A stretch of 64,000 nucleotides of DNA from Amycolatopsis rubida (GTDB taxonomy: Bacteria > Actinomycetota > Actinomycetes > Mycobacteriales > Pseudonocardiaceae): positions 1 through 64,000 of the forward strand of contig NZ_FOWC01000014.1 in assembly GCF_900115345.1 (NCBI RefSeq), given 5' to 3'. The position numbers and the translations under genes are program-made. The notes beneath the pieces are model-generated. The model had not been told where the DNA came from and did not search any database. It saw only the letters and a list, made by a program, of their open reading frames with translations. Of this stretch, positions 34,780 to 43,028 are shown piece after piece. Within the stretch, counting starts at the first letter, position 1. Each line of letters begins with the position of its first letter.

Positions 34780-34830
34780 TACCGCGCGGTAGCAGCCGAA
34801 CGTGTTTCCGCCGCGACATTCCGCGCGGTT
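34780..34830. promoter_or_regulatory. Two CCGCGCGG palindromes, TetR operator candidates
   Basis: TACCGCGCGGTA at 34780-34791 is a perfect 12-bp palindrome; TTCCGCGCGGTT at 34819-34830 shares its core. Centres are 39 bp apart, upstream of the TetR gene. A third CCGCGCGG lies at 30886-30893, within the first codons of the permease gene. GC-rich cores do recur by chance, so only the paired arrangement is persuasive. Confidence 0.5.
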
Positions 34831-34868
34831 GATCCGCCGTGCTGAACCGATCATGCCAAACTGATGCC

Positions 34869-35498
34869 ATGAGCACCGATCCGGCGCCGAAGTGGCGGCG
34901 ACTCGAACCGGACGAACGCAAAGAGCAGATCTACGCCTGTGCGGCGCGGCTGTTCGGCGAACGACCGTATTCGGAAGTGTCCACTTCGGACATCGCGGCC
35001 GAGGCAGGCGTGGCCCGCGGACTGATCAATCATTATTTCGGAACAAAAAGGGAGTTGTACCTCGAAATCGTTCGGCGCGCGCTTACCGTGCCACGGATTG
35101 CGGTGCAGATTTTGCCGGATGGCCCGCTGGAAGTACGCGCGGACGCCGCCATCGACTGGCTGCTCGACATGGTGCGCGGGCAGGAGAAGCTGTGGCTCGC
35201 CGCGATCGCGCCGGAGGGCATCGGCCGCGATCCGGAGGTGGACCGGATCGTCGCCGAGGCCGACCGCGCGTCGGCCGACCGCGTCCTGGAAGCGGTCGGG
35301 CTGTCCCGCGACAGCGCGCACGGCGAGGAACTGAACGCCGCGGTGCGCGCGTTCGCCGGCATGGTGAAGGCGGCGGGCCGCGAATGGCTCGTGCACCGCT
35401 CGCTGGACCGGCACCAGGTGCACACGCTGCTGACCATGTCGCTCGTGACCGTGGTCGGCCAGGTCTTCCCCGCGATCCAGCATCCGCCCCAGCACTGA
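34869..35498 (+). CDS. TetR-family transcriptional regulator
   Basis: 209 residues. The N-terminal helix-turn-helix reads VSTSDIAAEAGVARGLINHYFGTK, followed by an all-helical ligand-binding domain. The ATG at 34869 is preferred to an upstream in-frame start at 34839, which adds ten non-conserved residues. Placed 107 bp after davB on the same strand, it probably controls the lysine cassette and itself through the CCGCGCGG sites. Confidence 0.9.
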   Translation: MSTDPAPKWRRLEPDERKEQIYACAARLFGERPYSEVSTSDIAAEAGVARGLINHYFGTKRELYLEIVRRALTVPRIAVQILPDGPLEVRADAAIDWLLDMVRGQEKLWLAAIAPEGIGRDPEVDRIVAEADRASADRVLEAVGLSRDSAHGEELNAAVRAFAGMVKAAGREWLVHRSLDRHQVHTLLTMSLVTVVGQVFPAIQHPPQH

Positions 35499-35514
35499 CG
35501 TACCGGAAGGAGAA

Positions 35515-35576
35515 CCCCCGGCACCACGAGGGGGGAGGAAAGTGCCGGGGGCCCCTTCCGGAGGCAAGGCCCCCGG
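35515..35576. terminator. Two overlapping hairpins between convergent genes
   Basis: Stem A pairs CCCCCGGCAC (35515-35524) with GTGCCGGGGG (35542-35551). Stem B pairs CCGGGGGCC (35545-35553) with GGCCCCCGG (35568-35576). The two share 35545-35551, so only one can form at a time. The site separates convergent TetR genes and probably terminates both transcripts, one stem for each direction. Confidence 0.65.
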
Positions 35577-35702
35577 TAGCTGTCCAGGCTACGCCGGGGA
35601 GGCATCGAATCGGTGTCGGTCGGCGCGGCGACCGCCCGACTTTTCACTACGACCACGCGGACGGCCCAGCGCGGACGCCCCGGCCGGGCAATTTCGCGAA
35701 TT

Positions 35703-36413
35703 TCAGCCGCGCGATCGGGCCAATCGGCACGTGAGCCCGTCCAGGCAGCTGCGGATCGCCAAGTCGAACAGCCGCGGATGGTGACCGGCCGCGGCTGCCG
35801 GGTCGGCGAGCAGCTCCCGCATCGCGCGGCCGTGCGCGGCCATGCCGGGCAGGTCCGCGCGGTCGTGGTAGGAGGCGTACTCCTCGGTGTTGTCCAGGCG
35901 CAGCCCGAGGCCGCAGTCCCGGTCGTCCTCCAGTGCGACGTACTGGCACGCGGTGGTGGTGAGCATCGTGTAGGCAAGCGCGCTCTCGTCGCCGAATCCC
36001 GCGTCCAGCAGCATCCGCACGCCGCGGTCCAGCGTAGGCGTTGCCGCGGCCACCGACGGGCCGAACGACGCCATCCGGCGCGCCGTGCCCGGGTGCTTGC
36101 GCAGCACCTCGCGCAGGCCGGTCAGCAGTTCGACGAACCACTCCTGCCATTCCAGCTTTTCGTCGGGCAGTCGCAGCTGTCCGACGACGCGGTCGAGCAC
36201 CGCGCAGACGACCGCGTCGCGGTCCCCGACGTGGTAGTAGACGACCGCCGGGTACGCCCCGATCGCGGCGGCCAGCTGCCGCAGCGTCCAGTTCTCCAGA
36301 CCGCGTTCGACGGTGAGTTTCACCGCCGCGTCGATCACCTTCTTCGCGGTGACCGCGGGCAGCCCGGCGGCGGAACGGGACCGGGCGCGCTGTCCGGCAC
36401 GCGAAGTCGGCAT
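35703..36413 (-). CDS. TetR-family transcriptional regulator
   Basis: 236 residues with the helix-turn-helix NWTLRQLAAAIGAYPAVVYYHVGD and a TetR_C_1-like C-terminal domain (EWQEWFVELLTGLREVLRKHPG). Divergent from an alpha/beta hydrolase gene 69 bp away, which it probably represses; the gap contains the GC palindrome GCCGGCCGGC. Inducer unknown. Confidence 0.9.
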   Translation of the reverse strand: MPTSRAGQRARSRSAAGLPAVTAKKVIDAAVKLTVERGLENWTLRQLAAAIGAYPAVVYYHVGDRDAVVCAVLDRVVGQLRLPDEKLEWQEWFVELLTGLREVLRKHPGTARRMASFGPSVAAATPTLDRGVRMLLDAGFGDESALAYTMLTTTACQYVALEDDRDCGLGLRLDNTEEYASYHDRADLPGMAAHGRAMRELLADPAAAAGHHPRLFDLAIRSCLDGLTCRLARSRG

Positions 36414-36482
36414 GGCGTGCACCGTAACCGGCGGCCGGCCGGCTCGGCCACACGCGGTTCCACGCTGCGGCATGATCGGGGC

Positions 36483-37349
36483 ATGCCACGCGCACAGGCC
36501 AACGGCCTCGAACTCGAGTACGACACGTTCGGCGATCCGGCCGCGCCGCCGATCGTGCTGGTGATGGGACTCGGCGCCCAGATGATCACCTGGGAAGAGG
36601 GCTTCTGCGAGCTGCTCGCGAGCCGCGGCTTCCACGTCGTGCGCTTCGACAACCGCGACGCGGGCCTGTCCACCTGGTTCGACGAACTGGGCGCGCCGGA
36701 CCTCGCCGGGATCGTGGCGGGCACGGCCCCGGCGCCGTACCTGCTCTCGGACCTCGCGGACGACATCGTCGGGCTGTTCGACGCGCTCGGTTTCGCGAAG
36801 GCGCACGTCGTCGGCGCTTCGATGGGCGGAATGGTCGCGCAGCAGCTCGCGATCGACCACCCGGACCGGCTGCTGAGCCTGACGTCGATCATGTCGACGA
36901 CCGGCGACCAGTCGGTCGGCCAGGTCTCGCCCGCCGCGCTGGCGACGCTCACCAAGCCGGCCCCGGAAACGCGCGAGGAGCAGATCGAACAGAGCGTCGC
37001 GAACTACCGCGTGACCGGGTCGCCGGGCTATCCCGCCACCGAGGAATACCTGCGGCGCAGGGCGACCCGGAGCTACGACCGAGCCAGGCACCCTGTCGGG
37101 ATGCAGCGGCAGGCCGCCGCCGTCGTCGCGTCGGGCGATCGTACTGAACGACTGCACGACGTCCGGGTGCCGGCCGTCGTCCTGCACGGCGACTCCGACG
37201 TGATGATCGACGTCAGCGGCGGGAAAGCCACTGCGGCGGCGATCCCGGACGCGGAGCTGGTCATCGTCGCGGGCATGGGGCACGACCTGCCGGAGCCGTT
37301 GTGGCCGGAGATCGTGGCCGCGATCGTCCGCGCGGCTGCCCGCGCCTGA
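36483..37349 (+). CDS. Alpha/beta-fold hydrolase
   Basis: 288 residues. VMGLGAQMITWEEGF forms the oxyanion region, DNRDAGLST the following conserved turn, GASMGGMVAQQLA the nucleophile elbow, and AGMGHDLPEPLW the catalytic His. This sequence class includes actinobacterial esterases often annotated as TAP or aclacinomycin-methylesterase-like; the substrate is unknown. Presumably controlled by the divergent TetR. Confidence 0.9.
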   Translation: MPRAQANGLELEYDTFGDPAAPPIVLVMGLGAQMITWEEGFCELLASRGFHVVRFDNRDAGLSTWFDELGAPDLAGIVAGTAPAPYLLSDLADDIVGLFDALGFAKAHVVGASMGGMVAQQLAIDHPDRLLSLTSIMSTTGDQSVGQVSPAALATLTKPAPETREEQIEQSVANYRVTGSPGYPATEEYLRRRATRSYDRARHPVGMQRQAAAVVASGDRTERLHDVRVPAVVLHGDSDVMIDVSGGKATAAAIPDAELVIVAGMGHDLPEPLWPEIVAAIVRAAARA

Positions 37350-37441
37350 CGAGGTCAAGAAGCCGTCAATAACGGAGGCCGGGGCGTACGGAACCCGTCC
37401 GCGGGTCCTGCTTCGCGCGCCCGCGCGGGCTGCCATGGGGC

Positions 37442-37858
37442 ATGGGTACTGAAGAACGGCTGGCTGGCGGATTCGGTTTCCCGCTCGGCTGTGTGGCGGT
37501 GGTGGCGGCTGTGATCGCGGCGAAGCTCGCTTCCGCGCATCCCGGCTATGCCGTGGTGGCCGTAGCGCTCGCGGTCGGTGCAGTGGCAGTGATCACCACT
37601 CCCCTCGCGGCGGGCGGGGTGACGGCGGTGGGCTGGTCGGTGCTTTCCGGTTTCGGCTACGGCCGGGCCGGGACTCTGGTTTTCACCGCGGCGACCGGCT
37701 GGGTCGCGGTGATCTTGGCTGGTGCGGCGGGGTTCGGGCTCGTTGCCGGTGCCGGATGGCGCGCGGTTCGACGGGATCGTCCGGTGATCGCGGAGGCTGT
37801 CGTGCCGGTGCCGCGACGGGCGGTCGAATCGGGCCACCGCCGGGTGGCGTCACTCTGA
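37442..37858 (+). CDS. Small integral membrane protein
   Basis: 138 residues with about four hydrophobic helices (PLGCVAVVAAVIAAKLA; VVAVALAVGAVAVIT; VGWSVLSGFGYG; TGWVAVILAGAAGFGLVA) and a basic C-terminal tail. It resembles a conserved but uncharacterised actinobacterial family. No catalytic motif seen. It lies 72 bp before a DUF5302 gene, possibly in one transcript. Confidence 0.75.
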   Translation: MGTEERLAGGFGFPLGCVAVVAAVIAAKLASAHPGYAVVAVALAVGAVAVITTPLAAGGVTAVGWSVLSGFGYGRAGTLVFTAATGWVAVILAGAAGFGLVAGAGWRAVRRDRPVIAEAVVPVPRRAVESGHRRVASL

Positions 37859-37929
37859 AATGGCTCGCCAAGGTGCGTGAAGGGCGCCAGGCTGGCGGGG
37901 TATCACGTCGTCACCTTCGGAGGTCAGCC

Positions 37930-38115
37930 ATGAGTGAAGCGCAACCGGCACCCAGCGACGGGGAGGGCGACGTCAAGCGGAAGTTCCGCGAGGCGCTGGA
38001 GCGGAAGCAGGCCAAGGCGCGGGACGGGGCCGCGCACGAGAACGGCGGGCAGCAGAGTCAGCACGCGCACGGGCCCGCGGCGAACAAGCGGACGTTCCGG
38101 CGGAAGAGCGGCTGA
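37930..38115 (+). CDS. DUF5302 family protein
   Basis: 61 residues, highly charged and hydrophilic. The core KRKFREALERKQAKAR and the C-terminal FRRKSG are characteristic of DUF5302, a small actinobacterial family of unknown function. Start ATG is preceded by GGAGGT 6 nt upstream. Predicted largely helical then disordered. Confidence 0.88.
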   Translation: MSEAQPAPSDGEGDVKRKFREALERKQAKARDGAAHENGGQQSQHAHGPAANKRTFRRKSG

Positions 38116-38131
38116 TCGCCGCGTCCAGGGG

Positions 38132-38229
38132 CGTGGGGCACCCCGAAGCTTGAGTGCGCTGGCTGCGGTCACCGGGGCGGTCGTGAGGGGAACCCTCAGG
38201 GAATCCGGTTCTGTCAGGGTTCCCCTCAC
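38132..38229. repeat. Intergenic palindromic repeat pair
   Basis: 38132-38148 (CGTGGGGCACCCCGAAG) is the exact reverse complement of 5326-5342. Next to it, GTGAGGGGAACCCT at 38183-38196 pairs perfectly with 38216-38229 around a 19-nt loop containing GGGAATCCGG. A related hairpin with GGGAATCCGA in its loop lies at 50371-50425. These look like members of dispersed repeat families and may also terminate the flanking convergent genes. Confidence 0.7.
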
Positions 38230-38243
38230 CGACCTCGGCGGAG

Positions 38244-39318
38244 CTACACCGTGAGGATGGAGCGGAGGCGGCCGACGTCGGCCATCCGGCGTTCGGCCAG
38301 GCGGTCGGCAGCGGCGGCGGGGGGGTACGCCGTCGGCCTTCGCCAAGTCGTACACCGCCTTCGTGGTGTCGAAGATGGCCGCCGTCTTGCGCTGGGCGCG
38401 GGCGAAGTCGAAGCCGTGGCGTTCGTCGTCCACCTGGATCACGCCGCCCGCGTTCACCAGATAATCGGGGGCGAACAGGATGCCGCGGTCGTCCAAGAGC
38501 TTGTCGACGCCGGGGTGGGCGAGCTGGTTGTTCGCCGCGCCGCACACGATCCGCGTGCGCAGAGCGGCTACTGTCTCGTCGGTGAGCACGCCGCCCATCG
38601 CGCAGGGGGCGAAGACGTCCAGTTCGGTGCCGATCATGGTGTCCACATCGGACACCACCTCGACCTCGGGGTGCGCCGCGCGGGTGCGTTCCACCGCGCT
38701 GGGCGCGACATCGGTGATCACCACGTGCGCGCCGGCCGCCACGAGATGGCCGACGAGGATGTGGCCGACCTTGCCGACCCCGGCGACGCCGACGCGGCGG
38801 CCGGTCAGTTCGGGCACGCCCCACACCTGGTCCGCGGACGCGCGCATTCCCTGGTACACGCCGAAAGCAGTGAGCACCGAGGAGTCGCCTGCGCCACCGT
38901 CCTCGGGGGAACGTCCGGTGACGTGCCGGGTCTCGCGGGCGACCACGTCCATGTCGCGCACGTACGTGCCCATGTCGCAGGCGGTGAGGTAGCGGCCGCC
39001 GAGCGATTCCACGAAGCGGCCGTACGCGCGGAGAAGCGCTTCGGACTTCAGCGTGTTCGGGTCGCCGATGATGACGGCTTTGCCGCCGCCGAGGTCGAGG
39101 CCGGCGAGTGCGTTCTTGTACGCCATTCCCTTGGAGAGCGCGAGAACGTCGTCGAGTGCGGCGTCCTCAGTGGCGTAGGGGTAGAACCGGGTGCCGCCGA
39201 GGGCCGGGCCCAGAGCGGTGGAGTAGATGCCGATGATGGCTTTCAGCCCGCTGGCCTCGTCCTGGCAGAACACGACTTGCTCATGGCCGCTGTGCCGGCC
39301 GAACACGCCTTCGGTCAC
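38244..39318 (-). CDS. Glu/Leu/Phe/Val dehydrogenase, frameshifted near the C-terminus
   Basis: A near-complete amino-acid dehydrogenase from GTG 39318 (AAAGGAG upstream). The catalytic region has LGGTRFYPY, ALAGLDLGGGKAVIIGDP and the NAD motif GVAGVGKVGHILVGHL. It deaminates branched-chain or aromatic amino acids to 2-oxoacids. After DLAKADGVPP a run of seven identical bases (38319-38325) shifts the frame. With one base fewer the protein ends normally at 38244, finishing DVGRLRSILTV. As given, translation runs on with arginine/proline-rich sequence to 37924. It is either a real mutation or a sequencing error. Confidence 0.85.
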
Positions 39319-39465
39319 GGTGGTGACTCCTTTGTCTCCCACGCGGCTCGTGGCCGCGCGAATGTGTGAACGGTGCGCACCGGGGAACGGGGGTTGCCCG
39401 TCCCGCAGTGCACACCGTCAACCTACTTCGCCGTTCTCCGGGCCACCACCCGCGTCCCGGGAGCT

Positions 39466-40665
39466 TCACCCCAGATCCGCGACAGCTTCCCGAAGGGTGG
39501 AAATCGCGGTCTCAAGCTGTTCATCCGACAGGTACGGCGCGGGTCCGAACCGGAGGTATTGGCCCCGGCTGTCAGTCCGCACGCCGCGCGCGGCCAGGCG
39601 TTCGCACAGTCGCCCGGCGACCGGGCTGCGCAGCGAGAGGAAGCCGCCGATGCCGCCGAGCGGGGTCTCGCGATCGCGGGTGACGACGTCGTCCGGAAGG
39701 CCGAGACTGTCGAAGCAGCCGGCCAGCAGGCCGACCTGGTGCTGCGAAACCTCGCGCAGGAACTCGGCGGTGAGTCCTTGCTCGGCGAAGAATTGCTGCA
39801 CTCGCACGCCGCGGTAGTGACTCGACGGGTCGTAGGTGGCTCCGGCGAACCGGTCGCCGCCGGGTGCGTATGCGACTTCGCCCGGCCGGCGTTCGTCGGC
39901 GAGGGCGCCGAATTCCGCGTACCAGCCGGTGATCACCGGGCGCAGCTCCTGTGCGTGCGCGGGCAGGCGCAGGAAGCAGTTGCCCTCGCCGAGCTGCAGG
40001 TACTTGTAGCCGCCGCCGAGCACCCACGCGTTGGTGAGGCCGAGGTCGTGCAACGGGAACGGGATCGCGCCGACCGCGTGGTAGGCGTCCACGACCAGCT
40101 CGGCCGAGCGGCTCCGGCAGGTTTCGGCGAGATGTGCGAGGCCCGGCACGATCCAGGAGGTCTCGAACAGCACCGCCGACGCGAGCACCGCGGCAGTGCG
40201 GTCGTCGACCTGCTCGGCGAGCCGCTCGGCCAGCGTCGCGACGGGCGCGGCGGGCACGCGGACGACCTCGACGCCCTCCTCGGCCAACCGGGCGAGCTGG
40301 CGGCGCAGAGTGTGGAATTCTCCGTCCGTGGTCACCAATCGCGGCCGTTGCCGCAGTTCGAGCGCGGACAGGAACCGCAGCACGAGTTCGTGCGTGTTCT
40401 GGCCGAGCGCGTAGTCGCCGTGCGGATCCGACAGCCACTGCCGGAACCCGTTCCGCAGCTCGCCGGCCTTCGCGAACGCCCGGCCCCACTTTTCGTCCAC
40501 CTCCTCCGCGGCGTCGGCGAACGCTTCGCGCAGCCCCTCTTCGGCGACGTCCGGCCAGGCCTGGTGCGAATGCGCGGACAGCAGCAGCCGGTCGGCGACG
40601 CGGAACCGCGAATAGTGCGGAGCGAGCGCGTTTTCTTTGGCGCGCAAGGATTCCACTGTGATCAC
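39466..40665 (-). CDS. kynU: Kynureninase (class V aminotransferase fold)
   Basis: 399 residues. PLP-binding Lys221 lies in GGGYKYLQLGEGN; VVDAYHAVGAIPF supplies the cofactor Asp and His, and GWYAEFGAL is the following conserved block. It would cleave kynurenine to anthranilate and alanine. GTG start overlaps the stop of tryptophan 2,3-dioxygenase (GTGA), which strongly supports the pathway role. The match to classical KynU motifs is moderate, so the exact substrate is inferred from context. Confidence 0.82.
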   Translation of the reverse strand: MITVESLRAKENALAPHYSRFRVADRLLLSAHSHQAWPDVAEEGLREAFADAAEEVDEKWGRAFAKAGELRNGFRQWLSDPHGDYALGQNTHELVLRFLSALELRQRPRLVTTDGEFHTLRRQLARLAEEGVEVVRVPAAPVATLAERLAEQVDDRTAAVLASAVLFETSWIVPGLAHLAETCRSRSAELVVDAYHAVGAIPFPLHDLGLTNAWVLGGGYKYLQLGEGNCFLRLPAHAQELRPVITGWYAEFGALADERRPGEVAYAPGGDRFAGATYDPSSHYRGVRVQQFFAEQGLTAEFLREVSQHQVGLLAGCFDSLGLPDDVVTRDRETPLGGIGGFLSLRSPVAGRLCERLAARGVRTDSRGQYLRFGPAPYLSDEQLETAISTLREAVADLG

Positions 40666-41453
40666 AACCGGCTCCGGACGGCCCACAGATCCGGGAACAT
40701 CGGGGTGAACAGCGTGGTGCGCAGGTAGGTCGCGCCGGACGAACCGCCGGTGCCGGTCTTGTCGCCGATCGTGCGTTCGACCATCTTCACGTGCCGGTAG
40801 CGCCATTCCTGGAGGCCCTCGTCGAGGTCGACCAGCGCCTCGGCGAGCACCGACGGGCCGCCGTCGTCCTGGTAGACCTTCAGCAGCACTTCCTGCAGTT
40901 CCGGCGACGGCTCCAGCGGACGGGTCACGTCGCGGTCGGTGGCGACCGGGTAGCCCTGTCCGGACAGGTACGTCAGGAACGAGTCGAACACCGACGGACG
41001 GCGCATCGCGTCGGCGATCCGGGTGCGCTGCTCGCCGCCGTCCGGGTAGTGCGCGAAAACGCGCTCGTCGCGGCGGCCGAGCACCGCCTCCAGCTCGCGG
41101 AACTGGCCGGACTGGAAACCGCTCGACGCGTCGAGGCGGGCGCGGAAGCTGGTGAACTGGCTGGGCGTCATCGTCTCCAGCACGTCGATCTGCGCGACCA
41201 CGACCTTCAGCACGGTCAGGATGCGGCGCAGTGTGCGGATCGAATGCGCGGTGTTGCCCGCCTCCAGGTTCTCTTGCAGGAACGCGGCCTCGTGCAGGAT
41301 CTGCTTGAACCACAGCTCGTAGACCTGGTGGATGACGATGAACAGCAGTTCGTCGTGTTCGTCCGAGCGCGGGCGCTGGGCCGCGAGCACCTCGTCGAGG
41401 GCCAGGTAGGACGTGTAGCTGAGCGCGGCCTGGGTGTCGTCGGTTCCGGTCAT
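40662..41453 (-). CDS. kynA: Tryptophan 2,3-dioxygenase
   Basis: 263 residues. TSYLALDEVLAAQ, DELLFIVIHQVYELWFKQ, QSGQFRELEAVLG and the near-C-terminal GDKTGTGGSSG are all tryptophan-dioxygenase signatures; VYELWFKQ and RYRHVKMVERTIG surround the haem and substrate. It converts tryptophan to N-formylkynurenine. ATG 41453 has GAGG upstream; ATG 41465 overlaps the PaaX stop and is the alternative. A kynurenine formamidase gene is not seen nearby. Confidence 0.95.
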   Translation of the reverse strand: MTGTDDTQAALSYTSYLALDEVLAAQRPRSDEHDELLFIVIHQVYELWFKQILHEAAFLQENLEAGNTAHSIRTLRRILTVLKVVVAQIDVLETMTPSQFTSFRARLDASSGFQSGQFRELEAVLGRRDERVFAHYPDGGEQRTRIADAMRRPSVFDSFLTYLSGQGYPVATDRDVTRPLEPSPELQEVLLKVYQDDGGPSVLAEALVDLDEGLQEWRYRHVKMVERTIGDKTGTGGSSGATYLRTTLFTPMFPDLWAVRSRL

Positions 41454-41461
41454 CGGGTTCC

Positions 41462-42277
41462 TCATCTCGTGGACAGGGTTCGGTCGAAGTGGCGCTGAGC
41501 GGGTGGCGCGAGCGCCGAGTACAGGTCGTGGAACAGCTTGACCGCCGCGGCCCGGGTCTCCGGCGCGGGGATCAGCCCGGCCGGCAGCTCCGGGTCCAGC
41601 GACGGGAATTCGCGATAGGTGTGCACCAGGCGGGTGCGCACGGCGAATGCTTCCGGGTCGCTGAGATCGCGCGGGCAGTCGCCGAACTCCGCGACGAACG
41701 CGGCGTACCGGGCGGACAGTCCGTCCAGGTCCCAGGCCCGTCCGGCGAGCCGGCGCACGTCCAGTGCGGCGGACGGCGTGCCGAGCATCAGGCCGGCGTG
41801 TTCGGCGACTTCGAGTTCGGTGAGCAGCGCGAGCACCTCGGCCTCGCGGTCGTGCGGGGCGAGCCAGGTGCCGTCCTGGACCGGGCCGAATCCGAGGAAG
41901 CGCAGCCGCCGCACCAGCCGTTCGCGGGATTTGCGCCGGGTTTCCGGGATGTTCTGCCACAGCACGGTCCAGGTCCCGGCCGGTTCGTCCCGGCGGCCGA
42001 GACCGAAGATCCGCCGGTCGCCGTCGTCGAGCAGGGCGACCGTGCGCGACGTCAGCGAGTAGTGCACCAGCCTGCCCTCGCGATGGCGGGACAGCAGGCC
42101 GCGGCGCACCAGCCGGGTCAACGCGATCCGGGCCGCGCCGTCGGAGAACCCCAGCTCGTGCAGCAGCGCGACGAGCCCGCCGGACCACACGCGCCTGCTC
42201 TCGCGCGGGCGCACGTAGCTGCCCAGCAGCGTCATCACGAGCTCCTGGGGTGTGCGGGCGGGTTCGGTGTCGGGCAC
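41462..42277 (-). CDS. PaaX-family transcriptional repressor
   Basis: 271 residues, GTG start. Three PaaX-type regions are visible: N-terminal winged helix (ELGFSDGAARIALTRLVRRGLLSR), a central domain (GTWTVLWQNIPETRRKSR), and a C-terminal domain (RTRLVHTYREFPSLDPELP). PaaX responds to phenylacetyl-CoA in other bacteria. Here it is first in an operon with tryptophan dioxygenase and kynureninase, so an aromatic acyl-CoA such as anthraniloyl-CoA is a reasonable inducer guess. Confidence 0.9.
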   Translation of the reverse strand: MPDTEPARTPQELVMTLLGSYVRPRESRRVWSGGLVALLHELGFSDGAARIALTRLVRRGLLSRHREGRLVHYSLTSRTVALLDDGDRRIFGLGRRDEPAGTWTVLWQNIPETRRKSRERLVRRLRFLGFGPVQDGTWLAPHDREAEVLALLTELEVAEHAGLMLGTPSAALDVRRLAGRAWDLDGLSARYAAFVAEFGDCPRDLSDPEAFAVRTRLVHTYREFPSLDPELPAGLIPAPETRAAAVKLFHDLYSALAPPAQRHFDRTLSTR

Positions 42278-42283
42278 GACGCA

Positions 42284-42317
42284 ACTCTATACACCCCAGC
42301 CCGCTGCGGTGTAGCTT
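42284..42317. promoter_or_regulatory. Divergent leaderless promoters around a PaaX operator candidate
   Basis: TACACC at 42290-42295 and GGTGTA at 42308-42313 form a dyad with a 12-bp centre. On the minus strand TAGAGT (42289-42284) ends 6 nt before the PaaX GTG. On the plus strand TAGCTT (42312-42317) ends 6 nt before the SDR GTG. Both fit -10 elements of leaderless transcripts, and the dyad touches the plus one and abuts the minus one, so one bound protein could block both. Confidence 0.55.
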
Positions 42318-42323
42318 TCGGGA

Positions 42324-43028
42324 GTGAGCAGTTTTTCCGACCGAGTCGTCGTGGTCACCGGCGGCACCCGCGGCATCGGCGCGGCCGTCGCCGAGCGGTT
42401 CCGCGACACCGGTGCGACCGTGCACTCGCCCGGCCGCGCCGATTGCGACGTGACCGACGAGGCCGCCGTCCGCGCGTACTTCGCCCAGCTCGGACCGGTC
42501 GACGTGCTGGTCAACAACGCGGGAGTGGCTTCGAGCGCACCGCTGGCGAAGACCGGGCTCGGCGACTGGCGCAGCCAGTTCGAGGTAAACGCGACCGGCG
42601 CGTTCCTGTGCACGCGCGAGGTGCTGCCGGGGATGCGCGAACGCGACTTCGGGCGAATCGTCACAGTCGCGTCGACCGCGGGTCTGGCTGGCGCGCGCTA
42701 CACCTCGGGCTACACCGCGTCGAAGCACGCGGCCGTCGGGTTGATGCGCGCGGTGGCGGCGGAAGTGGCTGGCACTGGCGTCACGTCGAACGCGGTGTGC
42801 CCGTCGTTCGTGCGCACCGGCATGACCGCGACCTCGGTCGCCCGGATCCGCGAGCGCACCGGCCGCGACGAGGCCGGCGCGGAGGCCGCGCTCGCTGCCG
42901 CCTCCCCGATCGGACGGCTGCTCGAACCCGGCGAAATCGCGTACGCCGTGGAGTTCTTCGCCGCCCCGGAGGCGGCCGCGATCAACGGACAGACCCTCGT
43001 ACTCGACGGTGGAGGAATCCAGAAATGA
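42324..43028 (+). CDS. Short-chain dehydrogenase/reductase (FabG-like)
   Basis: 234 residues. GGTRGIG cofactor motif, NNAGVA, Ser in VASTAGLAG and YTASK with Tyr and Lys; ends LVLDGGG, as in FabG-type enzymes. GTG start, apparently leaderless. Overlaps the enoyl-CoA hydratase by ATGA, so the two probably act together, for example a hydratase followed by hydroxyacyl-CoA oxidation. Divergent from the PaaX-kyn operon and likely under the same control. Confidence 0.9.
   Translation: MSSFSDRVVVVTGGTRGIGAAVAERFRDTGATVHSPGRADCDVTDEAAVRAYFAQLGPVDVLVNNAGVASSAPLAKTGLGDWRSQFEVNATGAFLCTREVLPGMRERDFGRIVTVASTAGLAGARYTSGYTASKHAAVGLMRAVAAEVAGTGVTSNAVCPSFVRTGMTATSVARIRERTGRDEAGAEAALAAASPIGRLLEPGEIAYAVEFFAAPEAAAINGQTLVLDGGGIQK

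Noticed and set aside
39466..41313. Possible larger protein joining kynureninase with upstream sequence
   Set aside because: The upstream part is a shadow frame of tryptophan dioxygenase. The GTGA overlap at 40665 defines two genes.
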